Source: JANPCX01 sp031431125 (GTDB lineage: Bacteria; Pseudomonadota; Gammaproteobacteria; Burkholderiales; Burkholderiaceae_C). Taken from it: a DNA stretch of 64,000 nucleotides. Positions 63,767 to 64,000 of the stretch are shown here, piece after piece (the stretch's first letter is position 1; every line of letters begins with the position of its first letter). A model generated the notes under the pieces. It was not told the origin of the DNA. It worked only from the letters and a program-made list of their open reading frames with translations, and searched no databases. The position numbers and the translations under genes are program-made. The stretch lies in assembly GCA_031431125.1 (NCBI GenBank), contig JANPCX010000025.1, forward strand, positions 62,001 through 126,000, given 5' to 3'.

Positions 63767-64000
63767 ATGAACACCACCACTGCGGCAGTGAGCACCATGC
63801 CCATCGACGACATGGCCGGCTACGAAGCGCTGTGCCTCTACATCGATGGCGAGTTCGTGCGCGGTGGTGATCGCGTTGAAGGTGCGGTCGTCAATCCTGC
63901 CAACGGCCGCGTCATCGCGCAGCTGCCACACGCCACGCGCGAGGACCTCGACCGTGCATTGGCAGCAGCGCAGCGCGCCTTCACCAGCTGGCGCACGAGC
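63767..64000 (+). CDS. Aldehyde dehydrogenase, N-terminal portion (cut by window end)
   Basis: 78 residues visible. LYIDGEFVRGGDRVEGAVVNPANGRVIAQLPHATREDLDRALAAAQRAFTSWR is the usual start of NAD(P)-dependent aldehyde dehydrogenases of the semialdehyde type. ATG at 63767, or 63761 two codons earlier. It follows the sulfatase by 21 bases and is presumably the last or next-to-last enzyme of the operon, oxidising an aldehyde product. Not the missing half of the truncated gene at 44540-45265, which is of another subfamily. Confidence 0.88.
   Translation, partial: MNTTTAAVSTMPIDDMAGYEALCLYIDGEFVRGGDRVEGAVVNPANGRVIAQLPHATREDLDRALAAAQRAFTSWRTS

Noticed and set aside
61682..63931. 749-codon open frame on the minus strand
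   Set aside because: Lies wholly antisense to the sulfatase and the next gene's start; composition is the usual artefact of GC-rich third positions and no domain is recognisable.

Overview
The window looks like the chromosome of a betaproteobacterium of the order Burkholderiales, most likely a Comamonadaceae-type organism. This rests on the gene order (pilGHIJ-chpA next to rubredoxin, thiD and hemL; a complete mraZ-to-lpxC cluster), on the protein sequences, and on short repeat families I recognise from that group. It is inference, because no rRNA gene is present.

Layout. 1-1035: 3' end of a DUF1501 gene. 1497-2951: a DNA photolyase. 3121-7873 (minus strand): purine-ring catabolism, with a racemase, allantoinase PuuE, a fused UraD/allantoate-amidohydrolase and a second M20 hydrolase, tightly packed and probably one operon. 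8116-19526 (minus): the type IV pilus chemosensory system pilG-pilH-pilI-pilJ-chpA followed by a diguanylate cyclase. 19607-19780 (minus): a rubredoxin gene of only 57 codons. 19941-23632 (plus): a ThiD-like kinase, hemL and mpl. 23652-43461 (minus): two small membrane-protein genes, lpxC and the whole division/cell-wall cluster, read mraZ, rsmH, ftsL, ftsI, murE, murF, mraY, murD, ftsW, murG, murC, ddl, ftsQ, ftsA, ftsZ, lpxC. Most junctions overlap by 4 bases (ATGA/GTGA). The exception is the ftsW-murG gap, which holds a 586-bp non-coding element with 32-bp terminal inverted repeats. Upstream of mraZ are three 10-bp-phased repeats like MraZ operators. GC at third codon positions appears to rise abruptly inside murF.

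43703-44526 holds a DUF3237 gene and a small membrane-protein gene. 44540-45265 is an aldehyde dehydrogenase cut off at its 5' side, and to its right lies an accessory catabolic island (45342 to the window end). The island has a sugar-type ABC importer, a TonB-dependent receptor, two paralogous mandelate-racemase-type enolase-superfamily enzymes, a sterol-desaturase-family membrane oxygenase, a LacI-type regulator, a sulfatase-fold hydrolase with Thr where formylglycine should be, a second sulfatase with a normal CSPTR motif, a GMC flavoprotein with a gluconate-dehydrogenase-subunit-3-like partner, and the start of a second aldehyde dehydrogenase. Three LacI-type palindromes (TGNNANCGNTNNCA) sit at the three divergent or upstream control points, and two of them overlap good sigma-70 promoters. 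I read the island as one regulon for uptake and oxidative breakdown of a sulfate- or phosphate-esterified, sugar-like compound. Its substrate and chemistry are unknown to me, and it is the best candidate here for an undescribed system.
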